Source of the DNA: [Clostridium] ultunense DSM 10521 | Lineage (GTDB): Bacteria; Bacillota; Clostridia; Tissierellales; Tepidimicrobiaceae | Length of the DNA stretch: 64,000 nucleotides | Assembly (NCBI RefSeq): GCF_000511955.1 | Contig: NZ_AZSU01000002.1 | Span: forward strand, 802,875 to 866,874 | Direction of reading: 5' to 3' | Part shown: positions 19,001 to 27,800 of the stretch, in pieces | Position numbering within the stretch: the first letter of the stretch is position 1 | Layout: each line of letters starts with the position of its first letter | The notes under the pieces: model-generated | What the model was told of the DNA's origin: nothing | Database searches by the model: none | The model's input: the letters and a program-made list of their open reading frames with translations, nothing else | Position numbers and translations under genes: made by a program

Positions 19001-19453
19001 AAATATAAGGATATATTAGTAGAACCAGTGCCTATTAATAGATGGGCATCGAAAGCAGTTGAAAAGACCTTGTCAGGAGTAGTAGCTGCAATATTGATGG
19101 ACAGTTATGACTTGAAGTACCAGTATGAATATGGCAATTTGTATAATATGAAGATATTGAAGAAATTAATTGAAGGGGAAATTATAAAGAAGGACGAATT
19201 AATAAATCATGTGAAGGAAGCTTATGGATGCCAGTTAAATAATGGTGGAAGTAGCAACTTAAGTTTGAACTATAGCAAGTTCATAGATGATAGTATTGAT
19301 AAAATATTTAAAAATATTAAAGACAAATACTACGGGGACGGATATTATTATCTAGGCAATAATACAGGCTTGCCAATGCTAGATCCTAGGTTAAATGCTC
19401 CCATGACCAGTCTGAGATATACCGACAAGAGCGTGAATATTGGATTGAGGTGA
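15998..19453 (+). CDS. DrmA-like SF2 helicase (cassette gene 2)
   Basis: A 1151-residue protein. Residues 380-430 are a charged coiled coil (EKEIEKWKKEYEKKKDN). The SF2 core follows: Walker A PTGGGKT (493-499), a Cys-rich insertion (CPFCKQ, CRNNNCP, CPAHGY, CTENQLC; about 600-710), DEVH (723-726), motif III GATAT, and C-terminal motifs AATSMISHGVDANRF and YIQAYSRVGRK. This arrangement, next to a DUF1998 protein, is that of DrmA of DISARM. The start is TTG 15998, or more likely TTG 16007 because GGGGG at 15993 is then well spaced; both lie inside the previous gene, so translation is coupled. I infer DNA translocation in a defence complex. Confidence 0.8.
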   Translation: MVILNKDYKNRMIFAERILEDFIDRITGRNIDRLVGQYPDDTYFVGKLSTIDDVRNNRNINSDVSVNQMSMDFFITKDEIENSKLKIKIRGDFYYRVMPTFEEQRKYFIKEMNRKSTGRKFDSMAEIISFFEDNKNNRDILNLNRCPILNVFEKLSLDDSIILEIHLKDMLNPNKDMGMYSFKDQISGYLDRKIDEIISQADIYKAIQEDIKVEQLIDEHKYDNFLIQYSSHHVPRPNFELNLSVGVKLVKDSLFRVSVGLSNTTLKNEINTFKKNLSHDSILFNAGFDVKLINAKFDDIKLDYFLDDYKYDKTVKGIGHNCSLEFDNKNNVLKTTNIPKFYQKRLKTKDGLSVKFQDLISDPVKTLENISAEMEKEIEKWKKEYEKKKDNLIEDKSMLGKAQKDFQDEIKGFRFEIDRFKYGIEQIENREMVRKAFINMNKAFKMSSTSHDSWRLFQIVFIVSLVPDIILSHYGEDDIEKSFIDMVDLLYFPTGGGKTEAFLGCIVFTLFFDRIRGKSFGVSSLVKYPLRLLSVQQINRIANVLAAAEIIRRNNKEDYPGDSFSLGYYVGDNNTPNELNEEKIFNFSNKTQGQLNDELRIVDVCPFCKQKTVDIVLDIGSIKLKHVCRNNNCPSGGELPIHIVDREIYRYLPSVIVSTIDKIASMGFQSNFRNILGEVQHQCPAHGYTSKTRCTENQLCEKDVREFKEVSLFDPAPTLLIQDEVHLIRESLGTFNSHYETLMQYLISNLISNKKKLKTIGATATISSYEKHILNLYNKQPIRFPAKSPYIGEDFYSYTDDKDINRIIISYAPFGRAIINSVVYSLKYLRQAVEEYYKNIDKLKSIPGIQINSDDEAYEILKDYWIFLEYNNVKIDGNKVINALDNIISPQLLEEGYKKFEIQKMTGDETFQTVRQILSQVENNDNVLEGVNLIAATSMISHGVDANRFNTMMFFGMPNNTAEYIQAYSRVGRKYPGIVIDIIRPTRERDVSYLKYFDKFHKYKDILVEPVPINRWASKAVEKTLSGVVAAILMDSYDLKYQYEYGNLYNMKILKKLIEGEIIKKDELINHVKEAYGCQLNNGGSSNLSLNYSKFIDDSIDKIFKNIKDKYYGDGYYYLGNNTGLPMLDPRLNAPMTSLRYTDKSVNIGLR

Positions 19454-19457
19454 TTTT

Positions 19458-21356
19458 ATGACAATTATGTCTATGCCAAGAAGTGCCTATCAAGCATTAT
19501 ATAGATATCTTCCTGATTCCTGGGGAGATTTTTATGATAGAGATTCTAGATCATCATACAATATGCAAGTAAACTATTGGATCAGTGTCAATTTAGAAAA
19601 TATAAACAAGAAGAGAATACTCTCAGAAGTTTCAAATGAAGTTAAACAGTTTATAGTTAGAGGTGGAAAAACTCAAGGGTTTGGAAATATTGATGTTTCT
19701 GAGTACAGCATACTAACTCCCAAATTCTTTAACGACCCTGATAAACCGGATATAGTTTCGAAGATTAGTCCCCTTACCTTTGTATGTAATAAATGCTATA
19801 AGGTAACTATCTTTTATAGTAGTTCAGATTTTCTCAGCGATCCAAAGAATAAATATTGCAAAGATAAAGGTTGTGGTGGAGAGCTTAAACAAATTGGTTT
19901 GGTATATGCTTGTACCTGTGGATGGGCAGGACCTATATATCCGAATCGATGTTCACAAAAAAATCATGGTATTAAATATTTAAAATATAGACCTGGAAAG
20001 GAATTTAGGTTTATATGCAGTAAGGATGGAAGCAAAATTGAAATGATTAGATATTGTCCTGAATGCAAAAATCGTTTGACGCCAAGAAATATTAATTCTG
20101 GGAATATATTTATCCCTTTTAATTTTACTGTTATTGAACTTCTAAATAATGAAGAAGAAAGCTTCCTAATTGAAAAAGATGATTCAGCATATATAGCCAT
20201 AGCCAATTGGTTAAATAAAATTGATGATAAAGAATACGAAAGAATAGTGAAGAACTCAAGTAGAGTGGATGACGATTACTCCATTATATATAAGAATTTA
20301 TTTAATGAACTTATTAAGAATGGTCTTTCTGAGGAACAGGCTAAAGATATAGCAAAAAATGCTGCTCAAAAAAGCAGTCCTAATGCTATATATAATGATG
20401 CAGTAAATATGATAAAGCCCTTGTTAACAGGAGACCATTTAGATGACTATAACCGCAAAAAACTATCCATTTCATTAGCTGAGTATAAGACTATATTGAA
20501 TAGTAATGTAAAGATTACAATCGATGAAGGTATAGAGAGCGCTTTAGACCAAAATACTATATTTTCTCCTGACGAATATTTAAGCTTATTTGATAGATTT
20601 GGATTTAAAAGAATTGAAGCAAGGGGTAATATACCAATGGTTAACTGTGTCTATGGATATACGAGAATGGAATCAGACCCCGAAAATTTGCCAGGTGAAA
20701 AGCTTACTTTGAGGGCATTAAAGGAAGAATCTGCTGGAGTTAAAAATATATACGGAATTAAGTTGAATACGGAGGGTATTCTATTTGAACTTGATAGAAA
20801 AGAGATAATCAATTGGTTGATAAAGAATAAAATGCTTGATGAAGATATAGCACCAGATATGAAAGACGATAATGAATTGAAATTATGGTTTTTAAATAAT
20901 ATAAATTTGAGTGCAATTAATACCTTTTCAAATATAGACAGTTACAAACATAAATATACATCCTGTATATATAAGTTGTTACATAGTATTAGCCATGCAT
21001 TGATAAAGGTTTCAGAGGAATTTACTGGTTTGGATAAGAATTCCTTAGGTGAGTACCTATTTCCTGCAGTACCTGCTTTTTTCATATACTGTCAAAACAA
21101 CCAAGGTAGAGTACTTGGCTCATTGTTTTCAGCTTATACTTCAGTACTCGATAAATGGCTTAATGAAGCTTATGAGAGCATGTATAAATGTATTTTTGAC
21201 CCAGTTTGTATCCATAGGGATGGTGCATGTTTGGGATGCCTTTATATTAATGAGGTTTCATGTAAACATTTTAATAAGGATCTTAATAGAAGATATTTAA
21301 TTGGATATAATGATCCCGCTATCAAAAATAATTTATACGGGTTTTGGGAGGATTAA
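19458..21356 (+). CDS. DrmB-like DUF1998 protein (cassette gene 3)
   Basis: A 632-residue protein four bases after the DrmA-like gene, with GAGGTGA as ribosome site. The N-terminal third holds zinc-ribbon pairs (CNKCYK, CKDKGCGG, CTCGW, CSKDG, CPECKNR). The C-terminus (about 500-632) has the DUF1998/MZB pattern: LLHSISHALIKVSEEFTGL, FFIYCQNNQGRVLGSLFSAY, then the Cys cluster CIFDPVCIH, GACLGCLY, SCKHFN. In DISARM the DUF1998 protein DrmB acts with DrmA as the DNA-binding core. The zinc sites appear complete. No nuclease or ATPase motif is visible, consistent with an accessory or loading subunit. Confidence 0.78.
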   Translation: MTIMSMPRSAYQALYRYLPDSWGDFYDRDSRSSYNMQVNYWISVNLENINKKRILSEVSNEVKQFIVRGGKTQGFGNIDVSEYSILTPKFFNDPDKPDIVSKISPLTFVCNKCYKVTIFYSSSDFLSDPKNKYCKDKGCGGELKQIGLVYACTCGWAGPIYPNRCSQKNHGIKYLKYRPGKEFRFICSKDGSKIEMIRYCPECKNRLTPRNINSGNIFIPFNFTVIELLNNEEESFLIEKDDSAYIAIANWLNKIDDKEYERIVKNSSRVDDDYSIIYKNLFNELIKNGLSEEQAKDIAKNAAQKSSPNAIYNDAVNMIKPLLTGDHLDDYNRKKLSISLAEYKTILNSNVKITIDEGIESALDQNTIFSPDEYLSLFDRFGFKRIEARGNIPMVNCVYGYTRMESDPENLPGEKLTLRALKEESAGVKNIYGIKLNTEGILFELDRKEIINWLIKNKMLDEDIAPDMKDDNELKLWFLNNINLSAINTFSNIDSYKHKYTSCIYKLLHSISHALIKVSEEFTGLDKNSLGEYLFPAVPAFFIYCQNNQGRVLGSLFSAYTSVLDKWLNEAYESMYKCIFDPVCIHRDGACLGCLYINEVSCKHFNKDLNRRYLIGYNDPAIKNNLYGFWED

Positions 21357-21359
21357 TTT

Positions 21360-22973
21360 ATGGCTATAATGTATCCTAGCTCAATAGATGATTATAATGC
21401 TACAGAGTCAGAAAAAAAGTTTTTCAATATTTTGAAGGAATTCCTTCCAGATAGCTACCGAGCCTTCTATTCTATTCGCTGGTTCTCGGAAAAAGATGGA
21501 ATACGGAAGGATAGTGAATGCGATTTTCTAATTTTAGACCCTACTTTAGGTTATATATCCGTTGAAGTTAAGGGGGGACTAGGAATTGAAAAAGATGGAG
21601 ATCAATGGAAATTAATACTAGGAGACAATGAATATCGAAAATTGGATAGGAGCCCATATTTGCAAGCGGAAGAAAGTATGAGGTATTTTAAGGAATATTA
21701 TGAAGAACAATATGGGTTTTTCTACAAGGGGGTCTATGGCTTTGCAGTTGCTTTTCCAAATTATAATATTAATCATAATTTAGGTATTGGAACTCCTAAA
21801 ATACTTACTTTAGATTATAGGGATATGTCAAATTTAGAACATAGAATAAGAGAGATATTTAACTACTGGAAAGGAGCAAATCACAATTTCATCGCCTTTT
21901 CTAAGGATCAGCAAAAGAAATTTGTAAATTTAATACATAAGAGGGTGTCATTATCTGCAGCAGCAGGGGCTCTCATTGAATATAGACATAAGCAGTTGAA
22001 TCAAATTAATAGAGTTCAAGATAATTATATATATTTTTTAAGTAATTTCAATCAAGTATATATTACAGGTGGTGCTGGTACAGGAAAGACTTGGATTGGA
22101 ATCAAAAAAGCTAAGTTGGATGCAGAAAATGGGAAAAGAGTACTCTTTCTCTGTTCTAGCTTCCATTTGATGAAATGGGTTAAGGCATATTTCTTAGAAA
22201 CTCCAAATGCGGACTGTCTAACTTTTAAAGAGCTTATTATGAGGAATATAAGACCAGAAGATTATGATAAGATAAAAGGGCATAAAGAATTGACTGGTGT
22301 AGAAAATTACATAGAAAAGGCTAAAAATCTCAAAAAATATGATTCTATTATTGTCGATGAGGGGCAGGACTTTACTGCTGAATGGGCTTACTGTACAAGG
22401 TTTTTTCTTGAGGATCAGGTAGAATCAGACCTTTATGTATTTTTTGATGAGTATCAGAATATATTCAATAGAGATTTCGAAAATAGATTTGATATAAAAA
22501 TACCACCTTTTACTTTGATAGAAAACTTGAGAAATACCTCTAATATCTACAATTTTGCAACTGAGGAGACAGGCTTAGGAAGAGATGTTATACCCAATAC
22601 TATAGAAGGTGCCTATCCTGAATCAATAGAGTTGAAAAATAGGCAATCTGCAAGAAATAAATTGGAAAGTATAATGAATACGCTTATCCATAAAGAAGGT
22701 GTAAGCAATAAGAATATTACCGTTCTATCAGATCTACCTATTGGAGAATCTATATTGTTAGGGCATAATACCCTTGGTAATTGGGAATTCAACCAGCACG
22801 GAGATCCTGTTATGTCAAACGAAATAAGATTCAGAACCATAGATGAATTTAAAGGTTTGGAATCGGATGTTATAATATACTTAAATCATAAAGAGAAAAC
22901 CGAAGAAAAATTGTATGTTGCATATACAAGAGCTAGGTTCTATCTTTATGAAATCAAACTAAAAAACAAATAG
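21360..22973 (+). CDS. NERD nuclease fused to an SF1 helicase (cassette gene 4)
   Basis: A 537-residue fusion. Residues 15-120 are a NERD (restriction-like) nuclease domain: ATESEKKFFNILKEFLPD, CDFLIL with Asp55, and VEVKGG with Glu69 and Lys71, the complete D...E-x-K site. From about 235 it is an SF1 helicase: Walker A GGAGTGKT (237-244), Walker B VDEGQD (332-337), RTIDEFKGLESDVIIYL and LYVAYTRAR. The ATG follows GGGAGG, three bases after the preceding stop. The intact nuclease site makes it the likely DNA-cleaving member of the cassette. Similar fusions occur in defence islands; the specific target is unknown. Confidence 0.85.
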   Translation: MAIMYPSSIDDYNATESEKKFFNILKEFLPDSYRAFYSIRWFSEKDGIRKDSECDFLILDPTLGYISVEVKGGLGIEKDGDQWKLILGDNEYRKLDRSPYLQAEESMRYFKEYYEEQYGFFYKGVYGFAVAFPNYNINHNLGIGTPKILTLDYRDMSNLEHRIREIFNYWKGANHNFIAFSKDQQKKFVNLIHKRVSLSAAAGALIEYRHKQLNQINRVQDNYIYFLSNFNQVYITGGAGTGKTWIGIKKAKLDAENGKRVLFLCSSFHLMKWVKAYFLETPNADCLTFKELIMRNIRPEDYDKIKGHKELTGVENYIEKAKNLKKYDSIIVDEGQDFTAEWAYCTRFFLEDQVESDLYVFFDEYQNIFNRDFENRFDIKIPPFTLIENLRNTSNIYNFATEETGLGRDVIPNTIEGAYPESIELKNRQSARNKLESIMNTLIHKEGVSNKNITVLSDLPIGESILLGHNTLGNWEFNQHGDPVMSNEIRFRTIDEFKGLESDVIIYLNHKEKTEEKLYVAYTRARFYLYEIKLKNK

Positions 22974-23008
22974 AAATTAAGTCAAAATAATTAGACATAG
23001 GTGATTAT

Positions 23009-24445
23009 ATGGCAAAAGTACTTTTAATAGAACCGGATTATAGAAATAAGTATCCACCCTTAGGGCTTATGAAAATCTCAACATATCACAAAACCTTGGG
23101 AGATGAAGTAGTATTCCATAAGGGTAAGAATACAGATTTAAGGGCAGAAAAATGGGATAGAATATACATTTCAACTCTATTTACATTTTACTGGAAAAAG
23201 ACTGTGGAAACTATTAAATATTATATGAATAGCGTAAAATCACCTGAAGATATATATGTAGGCGGAATAATGGCTACTATATTATATAATGAGATGATTG
23301 AAGAAGAGGGCCTTTCTGAAATAAATATCATTAGAGGTCTATTAGACAAGCCTGGAATACTAGGGGATAATGATATAATTGTTGATACTTTAACTCCAGA
23401 TTATAGCATAATAGAGCCAAATGAAACACAAACCTATAGATATCCTGTAGATGATGCCTATATAGTATATTCAACAAGAGGCTGTGTAAATAGATGTGAG
23501 TTCTGTGCTGTACCTGAACTTGAACCTGTATATAAGGATTATATATCCATTAAAGATCAGGTTGATAATATCAAGGAATCCAGCGGCGAAAAGAGGGACC
23601 TATTGTTTTTAGATAACAATGTTCTAGCATCAAAGGAATTTAATAAGATAATAGATGAGATTATTGATTTAGGATATAGAAAGGGAGAAAATAAATTTAC
23701 TTATATAAATAAAAAAGGAAGGAAAATAAGCAAGAGAAAATATGTTGATTTCAATCAAGGAGTAGATGCTAGATTGATAAATGATGAAAATATGAGCCTG
23801 TTGAGTAAGGTAGCAATAAGACCTTTAAGAATCGCCTTTGATCATGCTGATGATAGATATGTGAAAATATATACAGATGCCGTGAGGCTAGCTGTAAAAC
23901 ATGGTATAAAAGATTTATCAAACTATGTATTGTTTAACTTTAAAGATAAGCCAGGGGATTTTTATAAAAGATTACGAATTAATGTAGATCTCAATGAGGA
24001 ATTTGAGAAAGATGAAGAAACAAGGGGAGCAAAAATATTTTCATTCCCTATGAGGTATTCCCCTTTAAAAGGTCCCCACTCAAAAGATAGGAAATATATT
24101 GGTAAGTACTGGACTCCTAAGTATATTAGGGCTATCCAATGTGTATTAGTAGCAACTCGTGGGGTGGTTGGACCTAAAAAGAATTTTTTCTTAAGGGCCT
24201 TTGGTAAGAATCAAAATGAGTTTAAAAAGATATTGATAATGCCAGAGGATTATATAATAAATAGAGAAGAAAACGAAATTTCAGGCAATACAGATGAATG
24301 GTGGAGTGCATATACAAGCTTAGAAGATAAATCTAAAGTTTTACAAATAATTAATTTAAATAAATTTAGAGATATTGAATTGTACTCATATAGTAAAAAA
24401 GAGAAGGAACTATTAATCCATTACATTCCCAAGAAGAAAAGATGA
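23009..24445 (+). CDS. Radical SAM enzyme with B12-binding-like N-terminus (cassette gene 5)
   Basis: A 478-residue protein. Residues 1-120 resemble the Rossmann half of B12-binding radical SAM proteins (VLLIEPDYRNKYPPLGLMKI), but the cobalamin motif D-x-H-x-x-G is absent. The radical SAM core starts with YSTRGCVNRCEFCAVPE; cluster ligands are Cys159, Cys163 and Cys166, in the canonical C-x3-C-x2-C spacing. FLDNNVLASKEFNKIIDEI and FNQGVDARLI are typical barrel segments. The gene lies 35 bases after the NERD-helicase gene, on the same strand and with no terminator between, so it is likely part of the cassette. Substrate unknown; DNA or tRNA modification, or making a small-molecule effector, are possibilities only. 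Confidence 0.75.
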   Translation: MAKVLLIEPDYRNKYPPLGLMKISTYHKTLGDEVVFHKGKNTDLRAEKWDRIYISTLFTFYWKKTVETIKYYMNSVKSPEDIYVGGIMATILYNEMIEEEGLSEINIIRGLLDKPGILGDNDIIVDTLTPDYSIIEPNETQTYRYPVDDAYIVYSTRGCVNRCEFCAVPELEPVYKDYISIKDQVDNIKESSGEKRDLLFLDNNVLASKEFNKIIDEIIDLGYRKGENKFTYINKKGRKISKRKYVDFNQGVDARLINDENMSLLSKVAIRPLRIAFDHADDRYVKIYTDAVRLAVKHGIKDLSNYVLFNFKDKPGDFYKRLRINVDLNEEFEKDEETRGAKIFSFPMRYSPLKGPHSKDRKYIGKYWTPKYIRAIQCVLVATRGVVGPKKNFFLRAFGKNQNEFKKILIMPEDYIINREENEISGNTDEWWSAYTSLEDKSKVLQIINLNKFRDIELYSYSKKEKELLIHYIPKKKR

Positions 24446-24510
24446 TTAAACCAAATAGGGATATCCATAAGAAATCGTATTTTGAAGCAAAAATAATCAA
24501 AAAACAATTC

Positions 24511-24539
24511 TTGACTTATATTAATCATACTGGTAATAT
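24511..24539 (+). promoter_or_regulatory. Promoter of the purine operon
   Basis: TTGACT (24511-24516), 17-base spacer, TAATAT (24534-24539). Transcription would begin about 30 bases before the guanine aptamer. Confidence 0.75.
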
Positions 24540-24577
24540 GGAATTGTAATGAAATGATAAATAAAAATGAATATAAA

Positions 24578-24646
24578 GCTCATATAATTCTCATAATATG
24601 GTTGAGAAGTTTCTACGAAATGACCGTAAATCATTTAGCTATGGGC
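24578..24646 (+). ncRNA. Guanine-type purine riboswitch aptamer
   Basis: P1 pairs GCTCATA (24578-24584) with TATGGGC (24640-24646). L2 reads AATATGG, J2/3 AGTTTCTAC and L3 CCGTAAA, all consensus for the purine aptamer; P3 is AAATGA/TCATTT. The specificity base equivalent to position 74 is C (24639), which selects guanine. The base before it is G (24638), where the consensus has A73, and the P3-closing pair would be G-A. The aptamer abuts the PRPP aptamer and shares its terminator. Confidence 0.85.
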
Positions 24647-24734
24647 GAAAGTGTACCTAGGGTTCCGAAGGCAAGTCCTTGTCTGGACCAAGCGGTACAG
24701 ATGTTGTCTAGGACAATATTACACCGAAGGGATA
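24647..24734 (+). ncRNA. PRPP riboswitch (ykkC subtype 2b) aptamer
   Basis: Contains the ykkC-class core CTAGGGTTCCG (24657-24667), the TGTCTGGACCAAG segment and the 3' block ACACCGAAGGGA (24721-24732). P1 pairs GTGTA (24651-24655) with TACAC (24720-24724). Subtype 2b members bind PRPP and turn on purine synthesis genes. The position before purL and directly after a guanine aptamer matches the known tandem guanine-PRPP arrangement rather than guanidine or ppGpp subtypes. Confidence 0.85.
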
Positions 24735-24786
24735 AAAGCCCAGTCGGGTAGGTTTCGCTTGACCTACCTGACTGGGCTTTATTTAT
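24735..24786 (+). terminator. Riboswitch-controlled terminator before purL
   Basis: Arms AAAGCCCAGTCGGGTAGGT (24735-24753) and ACCTACCTGACTGGGCTTT (24762-24780), with one G-T pair, then ATTTATT. One expression platform serves both aptamers; purL starts 23 bases after the stem, behind AAGGAGGG. Confidence 0.92.
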
Positions 24787-24802
24787 TCAAGGAGGGTTCT
24801 AT

Positions 24803-27800
24803 ATGAATGTAAAAAGGATATTTGTTGAAAAAAAAGAAGAGTTTAATGTAGAAGCAGGTAATCTGTATAGGGATTTTAAAGATTATTTGGAAGTGAAATC
24901 CTTAAGAAAAATAAGGGTCTTAAATGTTTATGATATTTTTAATGTGGAAGATGAAGTTTATAAGAAGATAGTTGAAAATATACTTTGGGAAAAAAGTCTA
25001 GATCATCTATATGAAACAACCCTTCCGTTGAATCCTGAGGATAAATTTTTTAGAGTTGAATTTGTCCCAGGCCAATATAACCAAAGGGAAGATTCAGCTA
25101 ACCAATCTATTTATATGCTGTTAGGGAGAAAGGATATTAAGGTTAAGCATTCAAAGGTAATAGTCCTTGAAGGTGTAAATGATGAAGAATTAGATCTGAT
25201 TAAAGATTATTATATAAATTCTGTAGAGATGAGAGAAATAGATATGGATTTTATCCATTATGAAAAATACGAAGAAGCTGAAGAGAAAACAGAATCAGTT
25301 GAAGGATTTATAGATATGGTAGAGGAAGAAATTCCTCTAATGAAAGAAAAGTATGGGCTTGGATTAGATATGGAAGATCTATTATTCACCCAGAAATATT
25401 TTAAAGAGGTGGAAAGAAGGAATCCAACTATAACTGAATTAAAGGTAATCGATACCTACTGGTCTGACCATTGCAGACATACTACCTTCATGACAGAAAT
25501 AGAAGATGTAGAATTTGAAGAAAGTAAATACAAGCCTTTAATCGAGAAGGCCTTTGAAGAATATTTAAGTTCTAGAAATTATGTTTATGAAGACAAAGAA
25601 AAACCAATGTCTTTAATGGATTTAGCAACAATAAATATGAAGGAGATAAAGAAAAAGGGATTGCTGGATGATTTGGAAGAATCAGAAGAGATTAATGCAG
25701 CCAGTATAGAAATAGATGTAGATATTGAAGGCAGGATAGAAAAATGGCTTCTAATGTTTAAAAACGAAACCCATAACCATCCTACGGAGATAGAACCTTT
25801 TGGTGGAGCCTCTACATGTTTAGGAGGTTGTATAAGGGATCCCCTTTCCGGTAGAGCTTATGTATACCAAGCTATGAGAATAACAGGAGCCAGCGATCCA
25901 AGACAAAGCTTTGAAGATACATTAGTAGGAAAATTGCCCCAAAGGAAGATTACCCAATGGGCAATGGAAGGCTATAGTTCCTATGGAAACCAGATAGGCG
26001 TGCCAGCAGGCTTCGTTAGGGAAATATACCATGAAGGGTATATTGCCAAAAGGATGGAAGTAGGGGCTTTGGTAGCAGCAGCACCTAGGGAAAATGTAAT
26101 AAGAAAATCACCTGAACCTGGCGACTTAGTGTTATTGGTAGGTGGTAGAACGGGAAAAGACGGATTAGGGGGTGCAGTAGGTTCTTCTAGAAAGCATACG
26201 GAAGAATCCTTGGAAACTGGTGGAGCGGAAGTTCAAAAGGGGAATCCTCCTCTTGAGAGGAAAATCCTTAGACTTTTTAGAAATAAAGATCTAAGTAGAA
26301 TGATTAAAAAATGTAATGATTTTGGTGCCGGTGGTGTATCAGTGGCCATTGGAGAGCTAGCTCCAGGCCTAGAAATAGAATTAGATAGAGTACCTCTTAA
26401 ATACCCTGGACTAGATGGAACGGAGATAGCCCTTTCTGAATCTCAGGAAAGGATGGCAGTGGTAATTGAAAAGGAAGATTTAGAATCCTTTATGGAATAT
26501 GCAGAAGGGGAAGATTTAGAAGCTACAGTCGTTGCCACAGTTACTTCTGATAATAGATTATTAATGAATTGGCGAGGTAAACCTATAGTAGATATATCCA
26601 GAGAATTTCTAGATACAAATGGAATAAGGAAGAAGACCAGAGTAAGAGTAGAAGGGCCTGAGGAAGTTAGTTATTTACATGACATACCTTCCTATTTGGA
26701 TGGAAAAGATATTAAAGAAAATTGGTTAAAGAATTTAACCTATTTGAACCACTCCAGTCAAAAAGGCCTTATAGAAAAATTTGACCATAGTGTAGGTTCT
26801 GGAACAGTCCTTATGCCTTTGGGAGGTAAATATAAATTGACCACTACCGAGGGGATGGCTGCCAAAATTCCTGTGCTGGAAGGTGAAACCAACACTTGTT
26901 CTTTAATGGCCTATGGATTCGACGCAAATCTTTCAAAATGGAGCCCTTTCCATGGAGGATTATACGCAGTCATTGAGTCCTTAGCTAAAATTACAGCTAT
27001 GGGAGGGGATTTTAGAAAGGCCAGATTAACCTTCCAAGAGTATTTTGAAAGATTAAATGGGGAAGAGAAAAAATGGGGTAAACCCTTTGTTGCCCTATTA
27101 GGAGCTTTTATGGTGGAGAAGGAATTAGATATTCCAAGTATTGGCGGTAAGGATAGCATGTCTGGTACCTTTGAAGACATAGATGTACCCCCGACTATAA
27201 TCAGCTTTGCTGTAACTGCCGATAAGGTAAAAAACATAATTTCACCAGAGTTTAAAGGGGTAGGCAATAATGTAGTATTCATTCCTTTAAAGATAGATGA
27301 CAAGGGTATGGTGGATTTTGATCAATTGAAAAATAACTATATTAGGATTAAAGAATTAATAGATGATGGAAAGATATTGGCCGCTTCTACAGTAAAGTCT
27401 GGAGGAATTGCTAGAAGTATATCGGAGATGGCCTTTGGAAATAAAATAGGATTTAAATTCGTAAAAAACTATGATGAAAAGGAATTGTTCTTACCCTTAT
27501 ACGGTTCCCTAATAGTAGAAATGGAGGAAAGTCCAGAAAAGTTATTAGAAGGTATAGAATATGAATTACTAGGAACTACTGTAAAGGAAGAATGTATAGA
27601 AATCTCTAAAATAAAATTAGATTTAGAACTATTAATAGAAGAATGGACTAAGCCATTACAAGATGTATTCCCTATACATGTAGATTCTACCTATAAACCT
27701 AAAGGGATTCAGTATACTGAGGATAGGGCTAAAAAATCTAATATAAAAGTAGCAAAACCAAGGGTATTTATTCCAGTATTTACAGGAACCTTTGGAGAAT

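Noticed and set aside
14008..24445. Calling the cassette canonical DISARM
   Set aside because: No adenine or cytosine methylase, no DrmC phospholipase, DrmD or DrmE is present; only the DrmA/DrmB-like pair is shared.
24647..24734. Guanidine-I riboswitch (classical ykkC)
   Set aside because: The core is shared among ykkC subtypes, but a guanidine sensor before purL, directly after a guanine aptamer, is unlikely; the context fits PRPP subtype 2b.
24554..24751. Open frame of 65 codons before purL
   Set aside because: It runs through the guanine and PRPP aptamers and the terminator arm; the RNA structures explain the sequence fully and the frame has no ribosome site.
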